A stretch of DNA of 64,000 nucleotides from Paenibacillus dendritiformis (GCF_945605565.1 NZ_OX216966.1:248001-312000); one strand, 5' to 3'. Shown: positions 9,329-17,846, numbered from the stretch's first letter. The notes: generated by a model from the letters alone, not told the origin. Program-made: numbers and translations.

Positions 9329-10861
9329 TCAGGATACCGCTTCCTCCGATTTGGCGCCGGAGCCCTTGCCGGCGGCGTCATCCATCATGCGCGCCTTACC
9401 CATCAAGGCGATGCAGATCAGCGCCAGGCCGACCGGGATCAAGGCCCAGGTGAAGATGCCGCCGATGGAGTCGGCCAGCGCAGCCGCCATCCCCTTCATT
9501 GCCTCCGGCGGCAGGTTGGCGCTGCCTCCGCCGCGCAGCAGCTCTTCCGGCTTGATGTCGGCCGGCATCGCTCCGCCCGGCATCATCTCCTTCAGCCGTC
9601 CGCTGAACAAGGAGGACTGCAGCGAGCCGAAGACGGTAATTCCGATCGTCATGCCGAGCGAACGGCAGAAGGATGAAGTCGAGTTCGCCGTTCCGCGCTG
9701 ATGGTAGCTCATCCCGTGCATGGAAGCCATGCCGAGCAAGGAGAAGGAGAAGCCGACCCCGAGTCCGGTCAGAACCATGTACAAGGTAACCAAGGCGCGC
9801 GGCGTATCCGCAGACAGCGTGCTAAGCGATACGATGCCTGCCGTGAACAGAATGCCCGAGACGATCATCAGCTTGCGGAAGCTCGTCTTCGCGGCCAGAA
9901 TTCCACCGATCGAGCTCGTCACGACCGACCCGATCATCATCGGCGTCAGCACGAGGCCGCTATTCGTGGCTGACCCGCCATACACGCCCTGCACGAACAT
10001 CGGAATGTAGACCGTCGCGATGACGAACGTGACGCCGTAGAAGAAAGCGACCCCTTGGCTGGAGGCGAACAGCTGCTTCCGGAAGAGAGCGAAGGAGATG
10101 ATCGGCTCCTTCGCATTCAATTCGAACAGAACGAACGCAATCAGGAAGATGACGAATGAAGCAAATAATCCGATGATAAATAAAGAATTCCATTCATATC
10201 CTTCCTTGCCGCCCAGCTCGAGCGCGAACATCAGGCTGACGACGGCGACCACCAACGTAACCGCGCCGCCCCAGTCGATGCGCTGCTTCGACTTCGCCGC
10301 GGTCTCCTTATAGAACTGGGCAATCAGCCACAAGGACACAATGCCGAGAGGCAGGTTGATATAGAACACCCACTCCCAGCCGATATATTCGGTAATATAG
10401 GCGCCAAGCAGCGGCCCCGCCACACTGGAAATGCCGAACACGGCGCCGAACAGGCCGGTCATTTTCCCGCGCTTCTCTAACGGAAAGACATCATAAATAA
10501 TCGTAAAGGCGATAGGCATCAGAGCGCCGCCGCCAATCCCCTGGATGGCGCGGTAGATCGCCAGCATCATGATGCTGTCTGCCGTCCCGCACAGCATGCT
10601 GCCCGCCAGGAAGACGAGCAGGCCGAAAATGTAAAACCGCTTCCGCCCGTACATATCGGACAACTTGCCGAAAATCGGCATGCCGGCCATGGTCGCGACC
10701 ATATACGCCGAGGTGACCCAGACGTACAGCTCGAAGCCTCCCAACTGGCCGACGATCGTCGGCATCGCTGTCGCGACGATCGTATTGTCCATCGCCGCCA
10801 TCAGAATACCGAGCAGGAGCGCTGCCACCACCAAGCTCAAGTTGCTCTTTTGAGCCACCAT
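9329..10861 (-). CDS. Multidrug MFS exporter, DHA2 (EmrB/QacA) family
   Basis: A 510-residue, 14-helix drug:H+ antiporter. It shows the DHA2 hallmarks: MDNTIVATAMPTIVGQLGG (D1/motif) in helix 1, motif A GKLSDMYGRKRFY, IQGIGGGALMP, and motif C GISSVAGPLLGAYI. It is expected to export toxic hydrophobic or cationic compounds. Start at ATG 10861 behind AAGGAGGG. A promoter with an overlapping inverted repeat lies about 100 bp upstream, which suggests control by a repressor encoded elsewhere. Ends in a strong terminator. Confidence 0.93.
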   Translation of the reverse strand: MVAQKSNLSLVVAALLLGILMAAMDNTIVATAMPTIVGQLGGFELYVWVTSAYMVATMAGMPIFGKLSDMYGRKRFYIFGLLVFLAGSMLCGTADSIMMLAIYRAIQGIGGGALMPIAFTIIYDVFPLEKRGKMTGLFGAVFGISSVAGPLLGAYITEYIGWEWVFYINLPLGIVSLWLIAQFYKETAAKSKQRIDWGGAVTLVVAVVSLMFALELGGKEGYEWNSLFIIGLFASFVIFLIAFVLFELNAKEPIISFALFRKQLFASSQGVAFFYGVTFVIATVYIPMFVQGVYGGSATNSGLVLTPMMIGSVVTSSIGGILAAKTSFRKLMIVSGILFTAGIVSLSTLSADTPRALVTLYMVLTGLGVGFSFSLLGMASMHGMSYHQRGTANSTSSFCRSLGMTIGITVFGSLQSSLFSGRLKEMMPGGAMPADIKPEELLRGGGSANLPPEAMKGMAAALADSIGGIFTWALIPVGLALICIALMGKARMMDDAAGKGSGAKSEEAVS

Positions 10862-10955
10862 ATCTCATTTCCCTCCTTCTTATGTACCGGACCAGCTTCG
10901 GAAGCCGGTCCTGATTCAACCTGCGATCACTTCGCTGCCGAAGCCGGGATAACTT

Positions 10956-10993
10956 ATTATATAGCGTCAACTTTCCATTTACCAGTAAAAGTT
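10956..10993 (-). promoter_or_regulatory. Promoter element with palindromic operator candidate
   Basis: A TATAAT hexamer (10956-10961) lies just downstream of a 25-bp palindrome (10969-10993, AACTTT-N13-AAAGTT) that also contains TTTAC-CA-GTAAA. The repeat covers the -35/spacer zone, as expected of a MarR- or TetR-type operator. No good -35 was found, which is common at activated or repressed drug-pump promoters. Confidence 0.4.
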
Positions 10994-11066
10994 ATTCGCC
11001 CGATCTTGTCATAAAAGATGGAAATTCCCCCGCCGGAGAATCGGGTCCAACTCCCCTGCCCAGGCC

Positions 11067-11091
11067 AAAAAGGGACGGCTCTCGCCGTCCC
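11067..11091 (-). terminator. Terminator of the thiYXZ operon
   Basis: Stem GGGACGGC-GAGA-GCCGTCCC followed by T5 on the minus strand, 7 nt after the thiZ stop. Confidence 0.92.
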
Positions 11092-11098
11092 TCTGTCC

Positions 11099-11959
11099 TT
11101 ATTTGTCCAGTCCGCCCGTCCCCTGCCGCTGCGCCTCCTGGAGCAGCCCGGCCAGCTCCTGCTTCAAGCGGAGAAAGGATTCCTCTCCCGTCAGCGCCTC
11201 GCGCCGCGGCCGCGGGAACGGAACAGCCACCTCCCGCAGCACGCGGGCAGGGCGGCTGGAGAACACGTAGATCGTATCGGAGAGCAGCAGCGCTTCTTCG
11301 ATACTGTGGGTAATGAACAGCACGGAGCGCCGGTGCTGCTCCCACAGGCCGATGAGCCAGCGCTGCATCTCGCTGCGGGTCAGGGCGTCGAGCGCGCTGA
11401 ACGGCTCATCGAGCAGCATCAGTTCATGCGGGTTCATCAGGGCGCGCAGGAACGCGACGCGCTGCTGCATGCCGCCGGACAGCTCATGCGGATACGCCCG
11501 CTCATAGCCGGACAAGCCGATCTTCGCCAGCCACTGCCGCGCTTCCGCGCGGGCCTCCCTCTTCGGCCGGCCGCCGATCTCCTGGGCCAGCATGACGTTC
11601 TGCTCCACCGTCCGCCACGGGAAGAGCGCCGGCTGCTGAGGCATGTAGCTGACATGCCCCGTCCGCCCAGCCGCCTCTTCCCCGTTCATCCGGATATGGC
11701 CGCCGTCCGGGCGCAGCAGGCCGCCGATCAGGTGGAACAATGTGCTCTTCCCGGAGCCAGAGGGACCGATGATGGACACGAATTGGCCCTGCTTCACCTG
11801 CAGCGACACTTGGTCCAGCACCTGCAGCCGTCCTTCGCCGCGGCCCTTTGTCCCCGGATAAGACATGTCCACCTGCTCCAGCTCCAGAGCGGGCGGCGGC
11901 GCGGAAGCCAGCCCGGCGGCTCCTCCGATCGGCCCGGCCAGGTTGGCCATTGCCTTCAT
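11099..11959 (-). CDS. thiZ: Thiamine-precursor ABC transporter ATPase
   Basis: A 286-residue ATPase of the nitrate/taurine/pyrimidine (SsuB/TauB) class. Walker A GPSGSGKST, signature LSGGMQQRVAFLRA, Walker B LMLLDEPFSALD, and the switch His in FITHSIEEA are all present. It powers uptake of a thiamine pyrimidine precursor together with the permease 14 nt upstream and the binding lipoprotein before that. The ATG at 11959 follows GGGAGGG. The name rests on the TPP riboswitch at the head of the operon and on the ThiY-like binding protein. By itself the ATPase could serve sulfonate or nitrate uptake. Confidence 0.88.
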   Translation of the reverse strand: MKAMANLAGPIGGAAGLASAPPPALELEQVDMSYPGTKGRGEGRLQVLDQVSLQVKQGQFVSIIGPSGSGKSTLFHLIGGLLRPDGGHIRMNGEEAAGRTGHVSYMPQQPALFPWRTVEQNVMLAQEIGGRPKREARAEARQWLAKIGLSGYERAYPHELSGGMQQRVAFLRALMNPHELMLLDEPFSALDALTRSEMQRWLIGLWEQHRRSVLFITHSIEEALLLSDTIYVFSSRPARVLREVAVPFPRPRREALTGEESFLRLKQELAGLLQEAQRQGTGGLDK

Positions 11960-11973
11960 AGCGCTTCCCTCCC

Positions 11974-12738
11974 TCATTTCTCGTTCTCCTCGGGCCGCCA
12001 GCGGATGACCATCCGCTCCAGCAGGCGGATCGCTCCGAACATCGCCAGGCTGAGCAGAATGATGACGACGATGCCGAGGAACATCCGGTCGACGCGGTAT
12101 GCCGCTTTTTGCAGCATCATATAATAGCCGATGCCCTGATCCGTTCCAAGCCATTCCGCGATTACCGCTCCCATCACACTGTAGGTGGCGGCGATCTTCA
12201 AGCCCGAGAAGACGGAGGGCAGCGCATGCGGCAGCTCCAGCTTCCAGAACAGCTGCGCCCGGGTCGCCCCCGTCATGCGCATATAATGAAGCATCGTCCG
12301 ATCCGTCTGGGTCAGGCCGTCCAGGGCGGCCACGCAGACCGGGAAAAAGCAGACGAGCGCAATCACGATCACCTTCGGCAGCAGGCCGAAGCCGAACCAC
12401 AGCATCAGCAGCGGCAGCAGCGCGATTGTCGGCACGTTCTGGCTCAATATAATGAGCGGATAGATCGCGCGCTTCAGCCACGGAAGCGGATGGAGCAGGC
12501 AAGCCAGCGTGAGGCCGATCCCCGCTCCGGTTCCGAAGCCGATCAGCATCAGCTTCAGGGTCGCCAGCGCGTGCAGCAGAATGCCGCTGCCGTTGGCCGC
12601 CGCTTCCCGCGCAATATCAAGCGGGCTTGGGAGCATCCACTTCTCCACATCGAACAACATGACAGCGATCTGCCACACCCCGATGAACAGCAGCAGGGCT
12701 GCCAGGGGCGGTCCCGCCGTTGCAAGACGTCTTTTCAT
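11974..12738 (-). CDS. thiX: Thiamine-precursor ABC transporter permease
   Basis: A 254-residue permease with about six helices and the BPD_transp_1 EAA-type loop (LDGLTQTDRTMLHYMRMTGA...WKLELPHALP). It forms the membrane channel of the ThiXYZ importer. The ATG at 12738 follows GGAAGGTGG; a longer in-frame N-terminal extension to 12891 is hydrophilic and unlikely. It is separated from thiY by 187 nt and from thiZ by 14 nt, consistent with one operon. Confidence 0.88.
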   Translation of the reverse strand: MKRRLATAGPPLAALLLFIGVWQIAVMLFDVEKWMLPSPLDIAREAAANGSGILLHALATLKLMLIGFGTGAGIGLTLACLLHPLPWLKRAIYPLIILSQNVPTIALLPLLMLWFGFGLLPKVIVIALVCFFPVCVAALDGLTQTDRTMLHYMRMTGATRAQLFWKLELPHALPSVFSGLKIAATYSVMGAVIAEWLGTDQGIGYYMMLQKAAYRVDRMFLGIVVIILLSLAMFGAIRLLERMVIRWRPEENEK

Positions 12739-12925
12739 GCCGCCGCCACCTTCCTGCACGTCCCTCTCGCAGACATGCGGTTCACGCGGTTCGTCCTCCT
12801 CATGCCAACTCCTCCTCTCGATGCTAATCCCTGCTCGAACCGTTCGTCCCGGTGAGGGAAGGCCCCTTGCAGCCGGATTGTCCGCCTTCATTTATCTGCC
12901 GCTCGCTCCCTGAGCAGCGCCAACG

Positions 12926-13966
12926 TCAGGCTTCAGGCAGGAACTCATTCGTGAACGCCTTGTCGATATCGATTGGCTTCTCCATCAGCTTGTTCTGCAG
13001 GAGCCAGTTCGTATAGTTTTCCCACACTTCCCGCTTCTGCTCTCCCCAGCGCGGCGCATCGTCGCGATATTTGGGACTGAGCCAGCGCTGGCTGGCCATA
13101 ACCAGTTCCTTGTCCAGGTCAGGCACCTGCTTCAATAAGATCTCGGCCGCCTGCTCCGGATTGTCGATCGCATGCTGATATCCACGGGAGACGGCCCGCA
13201 TGAACGCCTTGACCAGCTCGGGATCGGACTCGATCAGCTTTTCGCTTGTGGCGATGACCGGGGTGTAGTAGTCGAGCGCATCCGAATATTGATTGACGTA
13301 CATCATATCGATCGGCTCGTTGCGCAGCTCGGCCTCAATGCCCGTCCACCCGTAGAAGATCCAGGCGAAATCAATATCCTTTTTGACCGCTGTGAAAAAG
13401 TCGGCAGAGCCCATATTGATGTTCTTGATCTTGCTGTAGTCGGCACCCTCCTGCTCCATCAGCGTACGCAGAACCATTTCTTCTACCGGCGAGCCCCAGC
13501 CCCCGTACGTCTTGCCTTCGAAATCTTGTGGCGACGTAATGTGCTTGTCCCGCGGGGCGGCGAACCCGGACGTATTATGCTGAATGATCGCCGCCAAAGA
13601 TACGATCGGCACATTCTGCGTGCGCGCCAGCGTAATGCTCTCCTGCACGCTGACGCCGAATTGCGCGGCGCCGGACGCGATCATCGCATCGGCTCCGCCC
13701 GTCCCGGGCTGGATAATGTTCACTTTCAGCCCTTCCGCTTCGAAGTATCCTTCTTGCTGGGCGACATACACCCCGGTATGGTTCGTGTTCGGCGTCCATT
13801 CCAGCACGAACGTAATCTCGCGCAGATCCTTCGGCGCTTCGGCGCCTTGCGCGCCGTCTCCTGGCGATGTCGGGGCGGCGCCTCCTCCCCCGCAGGCTGT
13901 CAACATGAACACGAGCGCCAAGGCAAGTCCAAGCGCTCCTCTTTTTACTGCACGCATGCTTCTCAT
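12926..13966 (-). CDS. thiY: Thiamine pyrimidine-precursor binding lipoprotein
   Basis: A 346-residue substrate-binding protein of the NMT1/THI5-like fold. It has a signal peptide with lipobox LTAC (Cys about 25) and the family segments FVLEWTPNTNHTGVYVA and YVAQQEGYFEAEGL. ThiY of Bacillus binds formylaminopyrimidine derivatives salvaged from degraded thiamine. Start at 13966 behind GAGGAAG; 13957 is a second option. First gene of the operon, controlled by the TPP riboswitch 150-440 bp upstream, which supports the substrate assignment. Confidence 0.9.
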   Translation of the reverse strand: MRSMRAVKRGALGLALALVFMLTACGGGGAAPTSPGDGAQGAEAPKDLREITFVLEWTPNTNHTGVYVAQQEGYFEAEGLKVNIIQPGTGGADAMIASGAAQFGVSVQESITLARTQNVPIVSLAAIIQHNTSGFAAPRDKHITSPQDFEGKTYGGWGSPVEEMVLRTLMEQEGADYSKIKNINMGSADFFTAVKKDIDFAWIFYGWTGIEAELRNEPIDMMYVNQYSDALDYYTPVIATSEKLIESDPELVKAFMRAVSRGYQHAIDNPEQAAEILLKQVPDLDKELVMASQRWLSPKYRDDAPRWGEQKREVWENYTNWLLQNKLMEKPIDIDKAFTNEFLPEA

Positions 13967-14120
13967 CCTTCTTCCTCTTCCCCTTTCCGATTCGCCCGTC
14001 AGACGGGCGGTACAGACGGCCATGCTCCTTCTCTGGCATATGATCGGTTGTCCCGGCAAGAACACGTCCTGCCATGGCCCCCTCCCTCATGAGCGGCCGC
14101 GTAAGCAATCGCGCGGATCC

Positions 14121-14147
14121 AAAAAAGCGCCCCTCATCGGGGCGCTT
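14121..14147 (-). terminator. Riboswitch-controlled terminator before thiY
   Basis: Minus-strand stem AGCGCCCC/GGGGCGCT with a T6 run, between the TPP aptamer and thiY. It ends 155 nt before the start codon, so TPP binding can switch transcription off. Confidence 0.85.
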
Positions 14148-14311
14148 ACGCTATCCATTACCTATGCGCATGCATGGCGGCAGATCGAACTGAACGGCAC
14201 GTTCCATGCAGGAGCATTCCGCTTGCCCGCCCGCGCCTTGAACACGGAAGCGGTGCATCGGAATCCCCGACCGCAAATGAACGCACCCACCGTTCGGATG
14301 GTGCGACGCCA

Positions 14312-14402
14312 TTCTCATTCCTACGCTGGCATTACCCAGATCAGGTGTAAGGGTCAGTATCTTCACGGGATACGATCTCAGCCGGCCTTATTCCAGCCCC
14401 CC
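14312..14402 (-). promoter_or_regulatory. TPP riboswitch (THI element)
   Basis: The minus strand reads the conserved THI core: CTGAGA, then ACCCTTACACCTGATCTGG, then GTAATGCCAGCGTAGG, in the right order and spacing. It senses thiamine pyrophosphate and controls the thiYXZ operon through the downstream terminator. Confidence 0.95.
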
Positions 14403-14570
14403 TAGTATGCATATTCAGTTGCCGTTTCACATGCAATTATAGACCTGCTTCGCTCCCTTGTCCAGACGTTAGGCAGAGCAGGAGGCGCATGTTCCATACC
14501 TATCCTGTGACGAAGCACATAGCGAGCCGCCTTTTGCTCGGTTACAATACACCCCGGGAGGGATGTCTTT

Positions 14571-14828
14571 ATGAAAAAACGACTTGTATGGGTTGGAGCA
14601 ACCGCGATCGCCCTCATCTTCGGAACTGCGGGATATGCTTCCGGTTCCGGCAGCTACGGCCAAATGCTCCCGCATATGAAGCAGATGCATCCGGACATGA
14701 CCGATACACAGATTGAGGAAATGGTGCAACACTGCCACGGCGCGGATCGCGAAGCTGTCCGCGGGCAAGGCATGATGCGCGGGGGCAAGATGCATAATCA
14801 AATGATGCAGAACGGACATTGGTATTGA
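14571..14828 (+). CDS. Small exported Met/His-rich protein
   Basis: An 85-residue protein with a clear signal peptide (KKR, then a hydrophobic core, cleavage near YASG) and a mature part rich in Met and His (HMKQMHPDM, HCHGADR, GMMRGGKMHNQMMQ). The composition resembles small periplasmic or cell-wall copper-binding or chaperone-like proteins (CpxP/YckD-like), but no family can be assigned. GGGAGGG ribosome site 8 nt before ATG; strong terminator after the stop, so a monocistronic gene. A metal-binding role is inference from composition only. Confidence 0.75.
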   Translation: MKKRLVWVGATAIALIFGTAGYASGSGSYGQMLPHMKQMHPDMTDTQIEEMVQHCHGADREAVRGQGMMRGGKMHNQMMQNGHWY

Positions 14829-14855
14829 TCACATATATCAACGACAGAGTGAAGC

Positions 14856-14896
14856 AAGGGGTTCCAGCCGCTAATCAGCGCAGGAACCCCTTTTTG
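14856..14896 (+). terminator. Terminator of the small exported protein gene
   Basis: AAGGGGTTCC/GGAACCCCTT stem (14856-14892) followed by a T-run. Confidence 0.85.
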
Positions 14897-15003
14897 TGCA
14901 GTGAGGCGGGCCGTCCGGTCAAGACGGAATCGAGATATCGCGGCAGCCATCCGAGGCGCTGACTGGCGCCATATTAGGCTCATGGCGCCCTCTCTCCAGA
15001 AAA

Positions 15004-15019
15004 CGTTCCATGTGAAACA
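15004..15019. promoter_or_regulatory. parS-like 16-mer
   Basis: CGTTCCATGTGAAACA matches the ParB/Spo0J site TGTTCCACGTGAAACA at 14 of 16 positions. It lies in a non-coding gap. The central CG is TG, so binding may be weak. Confidence 0.3.
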
Positions 15020-15291
15020 TGGCGCAATTTGTCAAAAAAGAACGACTGTCCTCTCGTCGGGAAATGCCATCTCCTCCATATAGCATCCCACGTATGGCCG
15101 CCGACGCAATCAAACCCCAACGCAGAACAGCGAAGCCGCGCCTTCCGGCTTCAGCTTCGCTGCTTATCCGATTATTGCTTGGACTTCTTCCACTCGTCGA
15201 CTTGACGCTGCGCTTCCGCCACTATTTTTTCAATGCCGGCTTGCTTGTATTTTTCCATCGCCTTCGGCACGTACACTTTCGGATCGACGCT

Positions 15292-16656
15292 TCAGGTGTT
15301 GAGTGTCTTCATGAACTCATCGGTCACGTTCTGCACTGCGGCAATCTCCGAACGAATAGAGGACGTATCCAGGGCGAACCCAAGCAGCGGCGCATTTTTC
15401 GCCGAGTTGTTGAATTCCTCGAATTTTTCCCATTTATCCTTCGGATCTTCCGGCAGCTTGTCGAGCAGGAACAGGTTGCCCAGGGTGAAGGTCGGCAGGT
15501 CGTAGCGTTCCTTCTTCGCCGGGAGCGGCTCGATCGTCTGGTCGTCGATCCGTTTGTAATGTTCTCCTTCGAGGCCGTAGTTAATGAGATTCCGCAAATA
15601 TTTGTCCGTATTAAGCAGATTCAGGAATTCCATCGCCTTCTCCGGGTATTTCGAAGAGGAGGAAATAGCCATCATCGAGCCCGTCACCGACCAATTGTAT
15701 ACGATAGGCTCTTCCGCCGGAGACACGACAATCTTGTCCGGAATGCCTTGGGACCAGCTCGTCTCGGCATAAGGCTGATAGTGAGCGGTATCGACGAACC
15801 AGCGTCCGGTCTTGAGCGCTTCGCTTGCATTCGCGTCCGTATAGGAAGCTACGTCGGCCGGCATATAGCCTGCCTGGAAGTATTGGCGCATCGTCTCGAA
15901 CTGCTGCATCTGCTCCGGCTTATCGAGCGTAATCTCCAGCTTCAGATCGGTCGAGTCGAGCGGAACGCCGATCGGAATATCCGCATTAATGATATAGTCG
16001 AACAGTTGCGGCAGCCCGATCTTGGCGTTGATCGGCTTTATTTTCTCCTTTTCCAGCACCGTCTTCAGCATCGGTTCCAGATCTTCCAGCGTCTTCACCT
16101 TGGAAATATCGAAATTATATTTATCGACCAGCGTCTGGTTGAAGCGGAACACCCGTTGGGCCGGGAGCTCCTTGTTCACCGGAATCGCATACAGCTTGCC
16201 GTTGATCTTCGCCCCTTCGAGGAAGGAAGGGTGAAGGACTTCCTTGATGCCCTGGCCATGCTGATCGAGCAGATCGTTCAATTCCAGAAAGGCGCCCTTC
16301 TGCGCGTTGTTGATATAGTTGAACGTCCAGGAGCTCGTAAACGCGATGTCGAACGGTTCGCCCGACGCCGAGATGACCTGCATCTTCTGATCGTAATCGC
16401 CCCAATCCAGCAGCTTCATCTGAATGGTTGCGCCGATCTTTTCCTTCGTATAGGCGTTGACCTTCTCTATCACCTTGTCCACATCCTTCTGCGGCGTGCC
16501 GATCGTATACCAGATCAGCTCGACGGGCTTCCCGTCCTTGCCGGCTCCTGCGCCGCCGGACGCGGTGTCGGAGCTGCTGCCGCATGCCGCCAAGACGATG
16601 GATGACAGGAGTACCATAATGAGAGTAAGCAGGAATGTCTTCTTTCCAGTCTTCAT
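15292..16656 (-). CDS. Extracellular solute-binding lipoprotein with late in-frame stop
   Basis: A family-1 sugar-binding lipoprotein (LplA/YtcQ-like): signal peptide and lipobox LAAC (Cys 25), then FDIAFTSSWTFNYINNAQKG and similar segments. It probably binds an oligosaccharide for ABC uptake, but no permease is adjacent. The reading frame stops at TGA (15292-15294), yet the same frame continues for 39 more plausible residues to a TAA at 15172-15174 (VDPKVYVPKAMEKYKQAGIE... ending EWKKSKQ). The protein therefore looks truncated by a GGA-to-TGA-like point mutation. The ATG at 16656 follows AGGGGGA. Expression is probably under carbon catabolite control (perfect cre). Confidence 0.85.
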   Translation of the reverse strand: MKTGKKTFLLTLIMVLLSSIVLAACGSSSDTASGGAGAGKDGKPVELIWYTIGTPQKDVDKVIEKVNAYTKEKIGATIQMKLLDWGDYDQKMQVISASGEPFDIAFTSSWTFNYINNAQKGAFLELNDLLDQHGQGIKEVLHPSFLEGAKINGKLYAIPVNKELPAQRVFRFNQTLVDKYNFDISKVKTLEDLEPMLKTVLEKEKIKPINAKIGLPQLFDYIINADIPIGVPLDSTDLKLEITLDKPEQMQQFETMRQYFQAGYMPADVASYTDANASEALKTGRWFVDTAHYQPYAETSWSQGIPDKIVVSPAEEPIVYNWSVTGSMMAISSSSKYPEKAMEFLNLLNTDKYLRNLINYGLEGEHYKRIDDQTIEPLPAKKERYDLPTFTLGNLFLLDKLPEDPKDKWEKFEEFNNSAKNAPLLGFALDTSSIRSEIAAVQNVTDEFMKTLNT

Positions 16657-16751
16657 GATGTAATCCCCCTTGTTCAAGTTGTGCATGAATGCAATATTGC
16701 GGGATCTTGCAGAGGCAACCGGATATCCTTCTTACAGACAGTCAACGATAA

Positions 16752-16807
16752 TTGTAATCGCTTACAATATCTAATATTATTATATTTATCCTATTAAATA
16801 GAATCAA
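16752..16807 (-). promoter_or_regulatory. Promoter with perfect cre site (CcpA)
   Basis: Minus-strand promoter TTGATT (16802-16807), 17 bp, TATAAT (16779-16784). TTGTAATCGCTTACAA at 16752-16767 fits the cre consensus WTGNAANCGNWNNCAW at every position and would lie at about +5 to +20, a place expected to give glucose repression. Confidence 0.8.
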
Positions 16808-16837
16808 CTGTTTCTCCCGTTTTTCGTGAGAAAGATC

Positions 16838-16885
16838 ACAAAAAAAACCGCCCGGCTCCGCATCTTGTCTGCGAAGCCAGGCGGA
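16838..16885 (-). terminator. Terminator of the queuosine-precursor transporter gene
   Basis: Minus-strand stem-loop CCGCC-GGCT...AGCC-GGCGG followed by a T8-10 run (16838-16847), 17 bp after the stop. Confidence 0.85.
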
Positions 16886-16901
16886 TATCTCTCCCGCAAA
16901 G

Positions 16902-17630
16902 CTATCGTCTGTCCATGCTGCGTTCCGTGCCAGCAGACGATTCCATTCCCGGCACGCGGAAGCTTCTCGCCCAATACAAAAACGGCGTTGACGCTATCGA
17001 CAACAGCAGCTTGACGACATATGTCGTCAGCAAAATTTGAATCCACACATCCCATCCGTAATAGCCGGCAAACGCGATCGTGCAGAAGACCAACGAGTCC
17101 GCCAATTGGCTGATTCCCGTGCTCCAGTTGCTGCGAATCCATAGCTGGCCCGACTTGGGGAACCGTTCCCGCAGCATGCTGAACAGCTTGACATCGAGAA
17201 ATTGACTGACGAGATAGGCTGTCAGGCTTCCCACGGCGACCCGCGGCATCAAGTCGAAAATATGCGCCAGCGACGCCTGCGCCGTCTGGGCAATCTCATC
17301 TCCCTGAGGAATGAAGGCCAAAGCCATCTGCATGATAATCGTCGTCATGATGAGCATGAAAAATCCGAACCAGACCGCACGGCGCGCTTCCTTCGGTCCG
17401 TATTTCTCGTTCAGCAGATCCGAGGTCATGAACAAGCTGGCATTCGCCGCGTTCCCCAGCGTCATCACGATGCCGAACATCTCGATCGTCTTGCCGACCT
17501 GAATATTGGCGACGATGGTCATGACGCCGACCCAGGCGAACAAGCCGTTCTTGCCGAACAAGCGGTAGCACAGCAGAAAAAAGCCGAAATTGGCAAGGAC
17601 AAACAATATCCCCCATATAAAATTGAACAT
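16902..17630 (-). CDS. Queuosine precursor transporter (YhhQ/VUT family)
   Basis: A 242-residue membrane protein with about six helices and the VUT-family signatures FMTSDLLNEKYGPKEARRAVW and FLDVKLFSMLRERFP, followed by WIRSNWSTGISQLADS. The family imports queuine-pathway precursors such as preQ0/preQ1 for tRNA modification. The leader contains a preQ1-I riboswitch whose 3' end runs into the ribosome site, which strongly supports this role. Start at ATG 17630 behind AGGGGG. Monocistronic with its own terminator. Confidence 0.92.
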   Translation of the reverse strand: MFNFIWGILFVLANFGFFLLCYRLFGKNGLFAWVGVMTIVANIQVGKTIEMFGIVMTLGNAANASLFMTSDLLNEKYGPKEARRAVWFGFFMLIMTTIIMQMALAFIPQGDEIAQTAQASLAHIFDLMPRVAVGSLTAYLVSQFLDVKLFSMLRERFPKSGQLWIRSNWSTGISQLADSLVFCTIAFAGYYGWDVWIQILLTTYVVKLLLSIASTPFLYWARSFRVPGMESSAGTERSMDRR

Positions 17631-17638
17631 TTGGTATT

Positions 17639-17679
17639 CCCCCTAGTTTTGATTACGCGGGATGGTTGCGAACCGCGGT
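17639..17679 (-). promoter_or_regulatory. PreQ1-I riboswitch
   Basis: Minus strand reads CGCGGTTC, a C-rich loop, CCCGCG, then an A-rich tail ending AAAACTAGGGGG. This is the small H-type pseudoknot of class-I preQ1 aptamers. The tail overlaps the Shine-Dalgarno sequence of the yhhQ-like gene, so control is probably translational. Confidence 0.85.
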
Positions 17680-17846
17680 GCGATGGCACACAGGGGTATA
17701 CTTTATCATAGACCCGGGCAATTGCCAATGCCCAAAAATCACTGCTTCCCTTCTCCGGCACTTCTCAGCCGGCATGCCCGCTGGACGGAGGAAGCGCTTG
17801 GCGGAGAGCTGCCGCCGTAACGGCCAGCGGCCATCCGGGCAAGCAG

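Noticed and set aside
15019..16605. 528-codon plus-strand frame opposite the sugar-binding lipoprotein
   Set aside because: The minus strand has lipobox, ribosome site and family motifs; the plus frame has none.
16825..16840. Fnr-type site CGTGAGAAAGATCACA
   Set aside because: It overlaps the T-tract of the queuosine-transporter gene terminator and would sit near -60 of the nearest promoter, which has its own good -35.
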